A stretch of 64,000 nucleotides of DNA from Streptomyces pilosus (GTDB lineage Bacteria > Actinomycetota > Actinomycetes > Streptomycetales > Streptomycetaceae). This document shows positions 18,899 through 28,053 of the stretch, one piece after another; the stretch's first letter is position 1; each line of letters begins with the position of its first letter. Where the stretch lies: contig NZ_BMTU01000007.1 in assembly GCF_014649835.1 (NCBI RefSeq), forward strand, positions 62,001 through 126,000, written 5' to 3'. A program made the position numbers and the translations under genes. The notes beneath the pieces are model-generated. The model was not told where the DNA came from. It did no database searches and was given only the letters and a program-made list of their open reading frames with translations.

Positions 18899-20971
18899 TC
18901 AGTCGCCGTTGCCCGGCGCCGGGGTCGTCTTCTGGATCTGCATCAGGAACTCGGCGTTCGACTTGGTCTGCTTCATCTTGTCGAGGAGCAGTTCGACCGC
19001 CTGCTGCTGGTCGAGGGCGTGCAGCACCCGGCGCAGCTTCCAGACGATGGCGAGCTCGTCGGGGGCGAGCAGGATCTCCTCCTTGCGGGTACCGGACGCG
19101 TCGACGTCCACCGCGGGGAAGATGCGCTTGTCGGCGAGCTTCCGGTCGAGCTTGAGCTCGGCGTTGCCGGTGCCCTTGAACTCCTCGAAGATGACCTCGT
19201 CCATGCGGGACCCGGTGTCCACCAGGGCGGTGGCGAGGATGGTCAGCGAGCCGCCGTCCTCGATGTTGCGGGCCGCGCCGAAGAAGCGCTTCGGCGGGTA
19301 CAGGGCCGTCGAGTCGACACCACCGGACAGGATGCGGCCGGAGGCCGGGGCGGCGAGGTTGTACGCACGGCCCAGACGCGTGATCGAGTCGAGCAGCACG
19401 ACGACGTCGTGGCCCAGCTCAACCAGGCGCTTGGCGCGCTCGATGGCGAGCTCGGCGACCGTGGTGTGGTCCTCGGCCGGGCGGTCGAAGGTCGAGGAGA
19501 TGACCTCGCCCTTGACCGACCGCTGCATGTCGGTGACCTCTTCCGGACGCTCGTCGACCAGGACGACCATCAGGTGGCACTCGGGGTTGTTGTGGGTGAT
19601 CGCGTTGGCGATCGCCTGCATGATCATGGTCTTGCCGGTCTTCGGCGGGGCCACGATCAGTCCGCGCTGGCCCTTGCCGATCGGCGACACGAGGTCGATG
19701 ATCCGCGTGGTCAGCACGCCCGGGTCGGTCTCCAGGCGGAGCCGGTCCTGCGGGTACAGCGGGGTGAGCTTGTTGAACTCCGGGCGGCCGCGGCCGTGTT
19801 CGGGCGCCATGCCGTTGACGGAGTCGAGGCGGACCAGCGCGTTGAACTTCTCGCGCCGCTCGCCTTCCTTGGGCTGGCGCACGGCGCCGGTGATGTGGTC
19901 ACCCTTGCGCAGGCCGTTCTTGCGGACCTGGGCGAGGGAGACGTACACGTCGTTCGGGCCGGGCAGGTAGCCGGAGGTCCGGATGAACGCGTAGTTGTCG
20001 AGGATGTCCAGGATGCCCGCGACGGGGATCAGGACGTCGTCCTCGTTGATCTGCGGCTCCTGCACCTCGTCGCGGCCCCGGCGGCCACGGCGGTCGCGGT
20101 AGCGGCCGCGACGGCCGCGACGGCCGCCTCCGTCGTCGTCGTAGCCGTCGTCCTGCTGACGGCCGCCGCCACCCTGCTGGTTCTGCTGGCGGCCCTGGCC
20201 GCCCTGGTTCTGCTGGTCGTCACCCTTGCCGCGACGGTCGCCACGGTCACCGCGATCGCCACGGTCACCACGGTCACCACGGTCACCACGGTCGCCGCGC
20301 TCCCCGCGGTCGCGGTCGCGGCCACGCTCACGGCGGTCGCGGCGGCGGCCCTCGCCGCCGTCGTGGTCGGACTTGCCCTCGCCCTGCTGCGACTGCTGCT
20401 GGGCGGGCGTCTCGGCCTTGCTGTCGGTCTTCGCCTCGGCGGTGATCGTCTCGGCCGCGGCGGGGGCTCCGGCGTCGGCGGTGGCGCGACGGCGGCGGCG
20501 CTCGGCGGGAGCGGCCTCGTCGGCCTGCTCGGCGGAGGCCTTCGGCGAGGGCTGGCCGGGGATGTCGATCTGCTGCTGGGCCGCGGCCTTGTCGGCGGGG
20601 GCCTGCTCGGCCGTGGTGTCGGCCTTCTTCTCGGCGGCCTCACCCGTACGGGTCCGGGAGGTGGTGCGGCGCTTGGGCTTGGTCTCGGCGGCGGACTCGG
20701 CCTTGGCCGGGGCCGCTGCGGAGGAAGCGTTCCCTCCGGCGGCCTGCGCCTCCTTGATGACCTCGATCAGCTGGCTCTTGCGCATGCGCGCGGTGCCCCT
20801 GATGCCGAGGCCGGATGCGACCTGCTGAAGCTCGGCCAGCACCATGCCCTCGAGGCCGGTACCGCGGCGCCGCCGGGAGCCGGCACCGGTGGCAGGCGCG
20901 GAAGCGTCCGTGGCGGGCGCGGCAGCGGTCTCCTCGACACGTGCGCCCATCAGATCGGTGGTGTCGCTCAC
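18899..20971 (-). CDS. rho: Transcription termination factor Rho
   Basis: A 690-residue hexameric RNA helicase that ends transcription. The N-terminal Rho_N-like helix bundle (LEGMVLAELQQVASGLGI) is followed by a 200-residue low-complexity insert of acidic/Q stretches and RGD repeats, then the OSB RNA-binding domain (VAGILDILDNYAFIRTSGYL) and the RecA-like motor with P-loop GLIVAPPKTGKT and Walker B VVVLLDSITRLGRAYN. The start is GTG 20971 with GGAAGGA upstream. The insert is typical of high-GC Actinobacteria and adds RNA contacts. Confidence 0.97.
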   Translation of the reverse strand: MSDTTDLMGARVEETAAAPATDASAPATGAGSRRRRGTGLEGMVLAELQQVASGLGIRGTARMRKSQLIEVIKEAQAAGGNASSAAAPAKAESAAETKPKRRTTSRTRTGEAAEKKADTTAEQAPADKAAAQQQIDIPGQPSPKASAEQADEAAPAERRRRRATADAGAPAAAETITAEAKTDSKAETPAQQQSQQGEGKSDHDGGEGRRRDRRERGRDRDRGERGDRGDRGDRGDRGDRGDRGDRRGKGDDQQNQGGQGRQQNQQGGGGRQQDDGYDDDGGGRRGRRGRYRDRRGRRGRDEVQEPQINEDDVLIPVAGILDILDNYAFIRTSGYLPGPNDVYVSLAQVRKNGLRKGDHITGAVRQPKEGERREKFNALVRLDSVNGMAPEHGRGRPEFNKLTPLYPQDRLRLETDPGVLTTRIIDLVSPIGKGQRGLIVAPPKTGKTMIMQAIANAITHNNPECHLMVVLVDERPEEVTDMQRSVKGEVISSTFDRPAEDHTTVAELAIERAKRLVELGHDVVVLLDSITRLGRAYNLAAPASGRILSGGVDSTALYPPKRFFGAARNIEDGGSLTILATALVDTGSRMDEVIFEEFKGTGNAELKLDRKLADKRIFPAVDVDASGTRKEEILLAPDELAIVWKLRRVLHALDQQQAVELLLDKMKQTKSNAEFLMQIQKTTPAPGNGD

Positions 20972-21391
20972 GAAGGGTCCTTCCCTGGAGCGGGCGTCGG
21001 CCTGTCTGGCTCGGCGACCGGTTGTGCTGTCCGGCATCGGTCCGCTTGGTGTGAACTGTGCCGGGGCGGTTGTCCGCCTCAGCGGCGGAAGAAATATCTG
21101 GTGATGGCGCTCCCCCGAGCCGTGACACCGTGTGTCACGTGGCGTGGTCGCACCGGTTCCGAAGCTCCCCCAGAGGGGGTGCCCCCACCGTCGGGCCGTT
21201 CAGCGTCCGCGTACGACGTACTGCCCGCGTACGTAGCAGTGAACACAGTGCGGCTTGGGGAGCTCCCGGAAGAATGTCTGTCCCGGACGGGGACACGAGG
21301 CACCTCGCCATGGTGGGGTCGGGTGCAGACTTGAGGTTAACACTACCGGATCCAACAAACATTCCCCCTCTCGAAATCCGGCAACCGTGTG
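20972..21391 (-). other. rho leader and gap to thrB
   Basis: 420 bp without a gene. It contains an inverted repeat CGTGACAC/GTGTCACG (21121-21128, 21132-21139) and a C5/G5 hairpin at 21167-21179 followed by GCCCCCA. The latter resembles a small hairpin repeat scattered in Streptomyces intergenic DNA. The region likely carries the rho promoter and long leader. Rho often controls its own leader; that is not shown here. Confidence 0.5.
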
Positions 21392-22309
21392 TCAGGTGGC
21401 GAGCGGAAGCACGCTCGCTCCCTGGACGTCGAGACCGAGCCGGTTGGCGGCCCAGTCGTTGCCGGCCAGTGCTTCGACCTTGTCGGCCGTCTCCGCGTCC
21501 GCCAGCGCCATCACGGTGGGTCCGGCGCCGGAGATCACCGCGGGGACGCCGTCCCCGCGCAGCCGCTCCACCAGGGCGGCGCTCTCGGGCATGGCCGGGG
21601 CGCGGTACTCCTGGTGCAGTCGGTCCTCGGTGGCGGGCAGCAGCAGCTCGGGGCGCCTGGTCAGGGCCTCGACGAGCAGGGCGGCACGGCCCGCGTTGGT
21701 GGCGGCGTCGACGTGCGGCACGGTGCGCGGGAGCAGTCCGCGCGCGGTCTCGGTGAGGACCGGCTTCCCGGGCACGAAAACCACCGGAACGATGGAATCG
21801 GCGGGATCCATCCTGATCGCGCGGGCTGCTCCGCGCTCCATCCAGGACAGGGTGAATCCGCCCAGCAGGCAGGCGGCGACGTTGTCGGGGTGGCCCTCGA
21901 TCTCGGTGGCCAGTTCGAGCAGCGCGGTGTCGTCGAGCTTGGCGTCGGCGCCTATCGTCACGGCGCGGGCGGCGACGATCCCGGCGCAGATGGCGGCCGA
22001 GGAGGAGCCCAGGCCACGCCCGTGCGGGATGCGGTTGGCGCACACGATCTCGAGGCCGCGCGGCTGTCCGCCGAGCAGGTCGAACGCGGTGCGCAGGGAC
22101 CGTACGAGGAGGTGGCGCTCGTCCCGCGGGAGGGTCTCGCTGCCCTCGCCGGCGATGTCGATGTGCAGCCCGGAGTCGGCCACCCGGACGACCACGTCGT
22201 CGTACAGCCCCAGCGACAGGCCGAAGGCGTCGAAGCCCGGGCCGAGGTTGGCGCTGGTGGCGGGGACGCGCACCCGGACGGCGGCGGCGCGGAAGGCGGG
22301 ACCGGCCAT
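21392..22309 (-). CDS. thrB: Homoserine kinase
   Basis: A 305-residue GHMP kinase phosphorylating homoserine on the way to threonine. RVRVPATSANLGPGFDAFG is the N-terminal family motif, IPHGRGLGSSSAAI the ATP-binding loop, and VISGAGPTVMAL the C-terminal motif. ATG 22309 is the family start. It lies 589 bp downstream of thrC, an unusually long spacer, so it is probably transcribed separately. Confidence 0.95.
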   Translation of the reverse strand: MAGPAFRAAAVRVRVPATSANLGPGFDAFGLSLGLYDDVVVRVADSGLHIDIAGEGSETLPRDERHLLVRSLRTAFDLLGGQPRGLEIVCANRIPHGRGLGSSSAAICAGIVAARAVTIGADAKLDDTALLELATEIEGHPDNVAACLLGGFTLSWMERGAARAIRMDPADSIVPVVFVPGKPVLTETARGLLPRTVPHVDAATNAGRAALLVEALTRRPELLLPATEDRLHQEYRAPAMPESAALVERLRGDGVPAVISGAGPTVMALADAETADKVEALAGNDWAANRLGLDVQGASVLPLAT

Positions 22310-22898
22310 CGCTCGAAGACTCTCCTTGAGCTGCGTGACTGTCGAACGACGCTCGACGGACATTCGATGGACATTCGATGACGTACGAGAACCCTGGGGC
22401 CGCCGCCGACCGGGCTGGCCGGCCGCTTCCCGGGCCGTCCCCGCCCGCGTTCCGGACCGTGGGGACGACGCACTGCCGCGGCATATGCGGCGGGCGGGTT
22501 CAGTACAGCCTATCGAAGACAGGTTGACTGGCGACATAGGGCGCACGGGAGGCGCATGGTGCGTGTCGAGAGCCCCCTGTGCACCCCCTGTACTCGGCTT
22601 TCCCCGCTGGTGCCGCCCTTACGCCGGCCGTGCCGGTTCCGGTGTTCCGGGCGCCTTTCGAGCGCCTTCCGAGCGCCTTTCGACCGCCGGGCGGAGCGCG
22701 GAACGGCACCCGCGCGGCTGCGGGCCGGGGCGCCCATCGCCGCACGCACGCGAACCTGCGCGGCACGGGTCCGCGGTCGCCCGGGCCGCGACCCCGTAGG
22801 GATCATGACCCGGACCGGATGGCGACCCGAAGGAATCGCGGCCCGAATCGGACAGTGGCCGGAATCGGACGGCGGCCCGGTGCGGACCGCCTCCGGAC
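22310..22898 (-). other. Long thrC-thrB spacer with short repeats
   Basis: About 590 bp between thrC and thrB, no supported gene. It contains a perfect tandem 11-mer GGACATTCGAT (22358-22368, 22369-22379) 50-70 bp before thrB, a three-copy imperfect GCGCCTTTCGA repeat at 22651-22683, and degenerate C/G-rich repeats around 22800-22890. The 11-mers could be an operator for thrB. Confidence 0.45.
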
Positions 22899-23957
22899 TC
22901 AGGCGAGGCCGAGCCGCTCGGCGGCGGTCGCGGCGTCCACGGGGACGGTGACCGGCTGCGGGGCGCCGGCGACGGCCCAGTCGGGGTCCTTCAGGCCGTT
23001 GCCGGTGACCGTGCACACGATCCGCTGCCCCGGGTCGACCTTGCCCTGCTCGGCGGCCTTCAGCAGACCGGCGACGGAAGCGGCGGACGCGGGCTCGACG
23101 AAGACACCCTCCTGCGAGGCCAACAGCCGGTAGGCGCGCAGGATCTCACGGTCCGTCACCTCGTCGATGGCACCGCCGGACTCGTCCCGCGCGGCGAGCG
23201 CGCGGTCCCAGGAGGCGGGGTTGCCGATGCGGATGGCGGTGGCGATGGTCGACGGGTCCTTGACGACCTCGCCGCGCACGATCGGCGCGCTGCCGGAGGC
23301 CTGGAAGCCCCACATGCGCGGCCTCCTCGTGCTGACCCCGTCCGCGGCGTACTCCTGGTACCCCTTCCAGTACGCGGTGATGTTGCCCGCGTTACCCACC
23401 GGCAGGACGTGGATGTCGGGCGCGTCGCCCAGCATGTCCACGATCTCGAAGGCGGCGGTCTTCTGCCCCTCGATACGCACCGGGTTGACCGAATTGACCA
23501 GCGCCACGGGGTAGTTGTCGCTCAGCGCGCGGGCCAGCGTGAGGCAGTCGTCGAAGTTGCCGTCGACCTGGAGGATCTTCGCGCCGTGCACCAGCGCCTG
23601 GCCCATCTTGCCGAGCGCGATCTTGCCCTGCGGCACGAGCACGGCGGAGACCATGCCGGCGCGCACGCCGTACGCGGCGGCGGAGGCGGAGGTGTTGCCG
23701 GTGGAGGCGCAGATGACGGCCTTGGCGCCCTCCTCCTTGGCCTTGGAGATGGCCATGGTCATGCCGCGGTCCTTGAAGGACCCGGTGGGGTTCGCCCCCT
23801 CGACCTTGAGGTGCACCTCGCAGCCCGTGCGCTCGGAGAGCACCTGCGCGGGCACGAGCGGCGTACCGCCCTCCCGAAGCGTCACGACCGGCGTGGTGTC
23901 GGATACCGGCAGCCGGTCCCGGTACTCCTCGATGATTCCGCGCCACTGGTGGGTCAT
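22899..23957 (-). CDS. thrC: Threonine synthase
   Basis: A 352-residue fold-type II PLP enzyme converting O-phosphohomoserine to threonine. The PLP lysine lies in NPTGSFKDRGM, the phosphate-binding glycine loop is PVGNAGNITAYWKG, and CASTGNTSASAAAY is also seen. It lacks the long N-terminal domain of the E. coli type (short class II form). Only 6 bp separate it from hom. Confidence 0.96.
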   Translation of the reverse strand: MTHQWRGIIEEYRDRLPVSDTTPVVTLREGGTPLVPAQVLSERTGCEVHLKVEGANPTGSFKDRGMTMAISKAKEEGAKAVICASTGNTSASAAAYGVRAGMVSAVLVPQGKIALGKMGQALVHGAKILQVDGNFDDCLTLARALSDNYPVALVNSVNPVRIEGQKTAAFEIVDMLGDAPDIHVLPVGNAGNITAYWKGYQEYAADGVSTRRPRMWGFQASGSAPIVRGEVVKDPSTIATAIRIGNPASWDRALAARDESGGAIDEVTDREILRAYRLLASQEGVFVEPASAASVAGLLKAAEQGKVDPGQRIVCTVTGNGLKDPDWAVAGAPQPVTVPVDAATAAERLGLA

Positions 23958-23963
23958 TGCTCG

Positions 23964-25253
23964 TTACTCCCCTTCAACCCGCATGATGCTGGCGACACCA
24001 CGCACGGTGTCGAGCTTGCGCAACGTCTCGACGGTCCCCCCGAGGGCCGCGTCGGACGCACGGTGCGTGACGACGACGAGGGACGCCTCGCCGTCCTTGC
24101 CCTGCTGGCGAACCGTATCGATCGAGACCCCGTGCTCCGCGAACACGGTGGCGACCTGGGCGAGAACACCCGGTTTGTCGGCCACGTCGAGGCTGATGTG
24201 GTAGCGCGTGACGACCTCGCCCATCGGCGAGACGGGCAGCGCCGCGTACGCGGACTCGCCGGGCCCGGTGGTGCCGTTGATCCGGTTGCGGCCCACGGCG
24301 ACCAGGTCGCCCAGCACGGCGGAGGCGGTCGGCGCGCCGCCCGCGCCGGGGCCGTAGAACATCAGCTGCCCGGAGGCGTCGGACTCGACGAAGACGGCGT
24401 TGTAGGCGCCCCGCACCGAGGCCAGCGGGTGGCTGAGCGGGATCATCGCCGGGTGCACCCGCGCGGTGACGGACGCCCCGTCGCCGGCCCGCTCGCAGAT
24501 GGCGAGCAGTTTGATGGTGCAGCCCATCTCCTTGGCGGAGGCGAAGTCGGCGGCGGTGACCTCGGTCATGCCCTCGCGGTGGACGTCGTCGAGGCGCACC
24601 CGCGTGTGGAAGGCGATCCCGGCGAGGATGGCGGCCTTGGCGGCGGCGTCGAAGCCCTCGACGTCGGCGGTGGGGTCGGCCTCGGCGTACCCGAGCGCGG
24701 TGGCCTCGTCGAGGGCCTCCTGGTAGCCGGCGCCGGTGGTGTCCATCTTGTCGAGGATGAAGTTGGTGGTGCCGTTGACGATGCCGAGCACCCGGTTGAC
24801 CTTGTCGCCGGCGAGCGACTCGCGCAGCGGGCGGATCAGCGGGATGGCACCGGCGACGGCGGCCTCGTAGTAGAGGTCCTTGCCGTGCTGCTCGGCGGCG
24901 GCGTGCAGGGCGGCGCCGTCCTGGGCGAGCAGCGCCTTGTTGGCGGAGACGACGGAGGCGCCGTGCTCGAAGGCGGTGCCGATGAGGGTCCGGGCGGGCT
25001 CGATCCCGCCGATGACCTCCACGACGATGTCGAGGTCGCCGCGTTTGACGAGGGCGGTGGCGTCGGTCGTCACCAGGGCGGGGTCGATGCCCTCGCGCAC
25101 CTTGTCGGGCCGCCGCACGGCCACGCCCGCCAGCTCCACCGGAGCCCCGATCCGGGCGGCGAGGTCGTCGGCGTGCGTCGTCATGATGCGCGCCACCTCT
25201 GAGCCGACCACACCACAGCCCAGCAGCGCCACCTTCAGCGGACGCGTACGCAT
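23964..25253 (-). CDS. hom: Homoserine dehydrogenase
   Basis: A 429-residue NAD(P)H enzyme reducing aspartate semialdehyde to homoserine. The N-terminal Rossmann motif is LLGCGVVGSEV, the middle catalytic domain has VNGTTNFILDKM and ALGYAEADPTADVEG, and a C-terminal ACT domain (about 350-429) is for threonine feedback. The start is set at the second of two tandem ATGs (25253), which has GAGG at seven bases. 25256 is equally possible by frame. Confidence 0.95.
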   Translation of the reverse strand: MRTRPLKVALLGCGVVGSEVARIMTTHADDLAARIGAPVELAGVAVRRPDKVREGIDPALVTTDATALVKRGDLDIVVEVIGGIEPARTLIGTAFEHGASVVSANKALLAQDGAALHAAAEQHGKDLYYEAAVAGAIPLIRPLRESLAGDKVNRVLGIVNGTTNFILDKMDTTGAGYQEALDEATALGYAEADPTADVEGFDAAAKAAILAGIAFHTRVRLDDVHREGMTEVTAADFASAKEMGCTIKLLAICERAGDGASVTARVHPAMIPLSHPLASVRGAYNAVFVESDASGQLMFYGPGAGGAPTASAVLGDLVAVGRNRINGTTGPGESAYAALPVSPMGEVVTRYHISLDVADKPGVLAQVATVFAEHGVSIDTVRQQGKDGEASLVVVTHRASDAALGGTVETLRKLDTVRGVASIMRVEGE

Positions 25254-25449
25254 CATCCGACCTCGTTTCCTGATTACCGTCTCGGTTGCACCAGTCTCAC
25301 TCACCGGACGCAACTTTCTGCGTTATGTCCGGATCGTGAGACATCTATTTCATTTCCGTGACCGGGAAGGCCGGAGATCTTCCTCCGGTCGCTCACGGCC
25401 CACGGCCGCCGTGTCCCGGCGCCGTCATTCCGACGCCTGCCGCCGTTCC
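25254..25449 (-). promoter_or_regulatory. hom upstream region with interrupted inverted repeat
   Basis: Arms GTCTCAC-N3-CCGGAC (25294-25309) and GTCCGG-N3-GTGAGAC (25327-25342) are symmetrical around a 17-nt centre. It could be a hom operator, an mRNA leader stem, or a lysA terminator, since the lysA stop is at 25450. AT-rich sequence at 25342-25360 is promoter-like. Confidence 0.5.
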
Positions 25450-26841
25450 TCACCCGACGTCGAGCCGGAGCAGGTCCTCCTCGGTCTCCCGCCGGACGAT
25501 GACCCGCGCCTCGCCGTCACGGACGGCCACCACGGGCGGCCGCAGCACATGGTTGTAGTTGCTCGCCATCGACCGGCAGTACGCCCCGGTCGCCGGCACC
25601 GCGAGGAGGTCACCCGGCGCCAGGTCCCCCGGCAGGAAGGCGTCCTTCACCACGATGTCACCGCTCTCGCAGTGCTTGCCGACGACCCGGCACAGCACCG
25701 GTTCGGCGTCCGACGGACGGGACACGAGGGAGACGCTGTACTCGGCGTCGTACAGCGCGGTGCGGATGTTGTCCGACATCCCGCCGTCGACGGAGACGTA
25801 CGTCCGCAGCCCGTCGAGCGGCTTGACGGTACCGACCTCGTAGAGCGTGAAGGCGGTGGGCCCGACGATCGCACGCCCCGGCTCCACGGAGATCCGCGGC
25901 GTGCGGAGCCGGGCGGACTCGCACTCCCGGGTGACGATCTCGGTCAGCGCCTTGGCGATCTCGTGCGGCTCCCGCGGATCGTCGTCGCTGGTGTAGGCGA
26001 TGCCGAGGCCGCCCCCGAGGTCGATCTCGGGCAGTTCGACCCCGTGCTTGTCACGGATCTCCCTGAGCAGCCCCACCACGCGGTGCGCGGCGACCTCGAA
26101 CCCCGACATGTCGAAGATCTGCGACCCGATGTGCGAATGGATCCCGATGAGCTCGAGCCCGTCCAGCTGCAGGGCACGTCGCACGGCTTCGGCGGCCTGA
26201 CCTCCCGCCAGCGGGATACCGAACTTCTGGTCCTCGTGGGCGGTGGCGATGAACTCGTGCGTGTGGGCCTCGACGCCCACCGTGATGCGGATCTGCACCC
26301 GCTGCCGCCGGCCCAGCTCCTGGGCGATGTGCGCGACCCGCACGATCTCCTGGAACGAGTCGAGCACGATCCGCCCGACCCCGGCCTCGACGGCCCGCCG
26401 GATCTCACCCGTCGACTTGTTGTTGCCGTGGAAGGCGATCCGCTCGGCGGGCATCCCCGCCGACAGCGCGGTGGCCAGCTCCCCGCCCGAGCACACGTCC
26501 AGGTTCAGCCCCTCTTCGTGCAGCCACCGCACGACGGCCCGCGACAGGAACGCCTTCCCGGCGTAGAACACGTCCGCGTCGTCCCCGAACGCGGTGCGCC
26601 AGGCCCGCGCCCGGGCCCGGAAGTCGTCCTCGTCGAGGAAGTAGGCGGGCGTGCCGAACTCCTCGGCGAGCTGCTTGACGTCGATCCCGCCGACGGTGAG
26701 CACACCGTGCTCGTCCCGCCGCACGGTCTGCGCCCACACCTTGGGGTCGAGGGCGTTGAGGTCGGCGGGCGGCGCGGAGTAGTGCCCCTCGGGGAGGACG
26801 TCGGCGTGACGGGGCCCGGCGGGGTGTGCGGAACGGCTCAT
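25450..26841 (-). CDS. lysA: Diaminopimelate decarboxylase
   Basis: A 463-residue PLP barrel enzyme for the last step of lysine synthesis. The PLP lysine is in VFYAGKAFLS, HSHIGSQIFD and the glycine loop DLGGGLGIAY bind phosphate, EPGRAIVG is present, and the active-site cysteine from the partner subunit is in GKHCESGD. Starts 17 bp after the nrtL stop, so these two are likely cotranscribed. Confidence 0.96.
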   Translation of the reverse strand: MSRSAHPAGPRHADVLPEGHYSAPPADLNALDPKVWAQTVRRDEHGVLTVGGIDVKQLAEEFGTPAYFLDEDDFRARARAWRTAFGDDADVFYAGKAFLSRAVVRWLHEEGLNLDVCSGGELATALSAGMPAERIAFHGNNKSTGEIRRAVEAGVGRIVLDSFQEIVRVAHIAQELGRRQRVQIRITVGVEAHTHEFIATAHEDQKFGIPLAGGQAAEAVRRALQLDGLELIGIHSHIGSQIFDMSGFEVAAHRVVGLLREIRDKHGVELPEIDLGGGLGIAYTSDDDPREPHEIAKALTEIVTRECESARLRTPRISVEPGRAIVGPTAFTLYEVGTVKPLDGLRTYVSVDGGMSDNIRTALYDAEYSVSLVSRPSDAEPVLCRVVGKHCESGDIVVKDAFLPGDLAPGDLLAVPATGAYCRSMASNYNHVLRPPVVAVRDGEARVIVRRETEEDLLRLDVG

Positions 26842-26858
26842 GATGTCTCTGGGCTCTC

Positions 26859-27965
26859 TCAGAGGTGGTCGGGTGCGTCGATGCCGAGCAGGGACAGGCC
26901 ACCGGCCAGCACCGTCCCGGCGGCTACGGCGAGGGCGAGCCGGGCGCGGTGGGCGGCCGAGGGTTTCTCCTCCCCCATCGGCAGGACCGCGGGAAACAAC
27001 GGCAGCACGGCATCGGCGACGGCCACCAGGTGCCGGGCGAGCCGGTCGGGTGCGTGATGGGCGGCGGCGGCCGCGAGAACACGGGGATGGTCGGCGAGCG
27101 CCCGGAGCAGCACCTGCGTCTCCTGCGGCTCCTGCGCCTCTCGTGGTTCCACCGCCCCCGGCTCGGGCCCGAACCCCAGATCGGCGGCGTTCCGCACCAG
27201 CCCCCGGCAGCGGGCGTGCGCGTACCGCACCCGGAACAACGGATTACTCTCCCGCTGCACCAGGTGCTCCTCCCCGATCCGTGGCCGGTCGTGCGGCGCG
27301 GGCCACAGCAGCGCCCAGCGGGCGGCATCACGACCGAGGGGGAGGGGGTCGGCGGGGGCGGGGAGAGGGCGGACTTCGATGTCCTTGTGGCGGTCGATGT
27401 GGCTGAGGTGGTCGGCGCCGGGGTGCCCGTCAGTGTCAGGGAGGTCGAACCGCACCCCCAGAAGACCTCGCCACCCTTCCTCGAGTGGCCCCACGCAACT
27501 GACCTGCACACTCGCCCCCTGCGACCGCAGGAGCCGCGCCAGCACATCACCGTGCACGACGGCCCGCACGTCACGGGCGGCACGCAGACGTACGACACCG
27601 CCGTCCCGCCCGGCGAGGGAGGCCCCGTGCCCGTACCGCTCCCCGCGCCGCAGGATCTCGCGCACGAGCTCACCGGGAGCGGTGCCCCCCACCCGGAAGT
27701 TGATGAACCCGGGCCCGGTGACCACGACCTCACTGATCCCACCGGCACCCATGAGGCGTGCTCGCAGCACCTCGGCGACCCTCAGCGCCGGCTGCCCGGC
27801 CGGACGGGCCAGCTGCAGGGCGACGTTGGTGGCGTAGTCCCCGCACCCTCCGGGCCCCGGAGGCGCGACCCGCACCCGCTCGGGCACGGCCACGCTCAGC
27901 TCCCCCTCCTCGACGGCACGGCGCACCGCGTGCAGCACGGTGCGGGAGAGCTCGACGGGGGTCAC
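26859..27965 (-). CDS. nrtL: ArgS-related anticodon-binding protein (NrtL type)
   Basis: A 368-residue protein built from arginyl-tRNA synthetase parts. The N-terminal Add-1-like domain (CGDYATNVALQLARPAG, VTGPGFINFRV) is joined to a C-terminal DALR anticodon-binding domain (YAHARCRGLVRNAADLG). The HIGH and KMSKS catalytic motifs are missing and the middle is shortened, so aminoacylation is not expected. It always sits before lysA in Streptomyces, as in the argS-lysA pairing of other Actinobacteria. The function is unknown, possibly tRNA-Arg sensing. The start is GTG 27965. Confidence 0.85.
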   Translation of the reverse strand: MTPVELSRTVLHAVRRAVEEGELSVAVPERVRVAPPGPGGCGDYATNVALQLARPAGQPALRVAEVLRARLMGAGGISEVVVTGPGFINFRVGGTAPGELVREILRRGERYGHGASLAGRDGGVVRLRAARDVRAVVHGDVLARLLRSQGASVQVSCVGPLEEGWRGLLGVRFDLPDTDGHPGADHLSHIDRHKDIEVRPLPAPADPLPLGRDAARWALLWPAPHDRPRIGEEHLVQRESNPLFRVRYAHARCRGLVRNAADLGFGPEPGAVEPREAQEPQETQVLLRALADHPRVLAAAAAHHAPDRLARHLVAVADAVLPLFPAVLPMGEEKPSAAHRARLALAVAAGTVLAGGLSLLGIDAPDHL

Positions 27966-28053
27966 GGGACAAGCGTAGGGGAGGAGGGGGGTGGGTAGGC
28001 GAACCGGTTAAGCCGCCATCCCGTGATGTGGACGCCCTCGGACACCCCCGCCT

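Noticed and set aside
25254..25449. Lysine riboswitch before lysA or hom
   Set aside because: It lies after lysA, not before it, and no lysine aptamer pattern is visible. Only a simple inverted repeat is seen.
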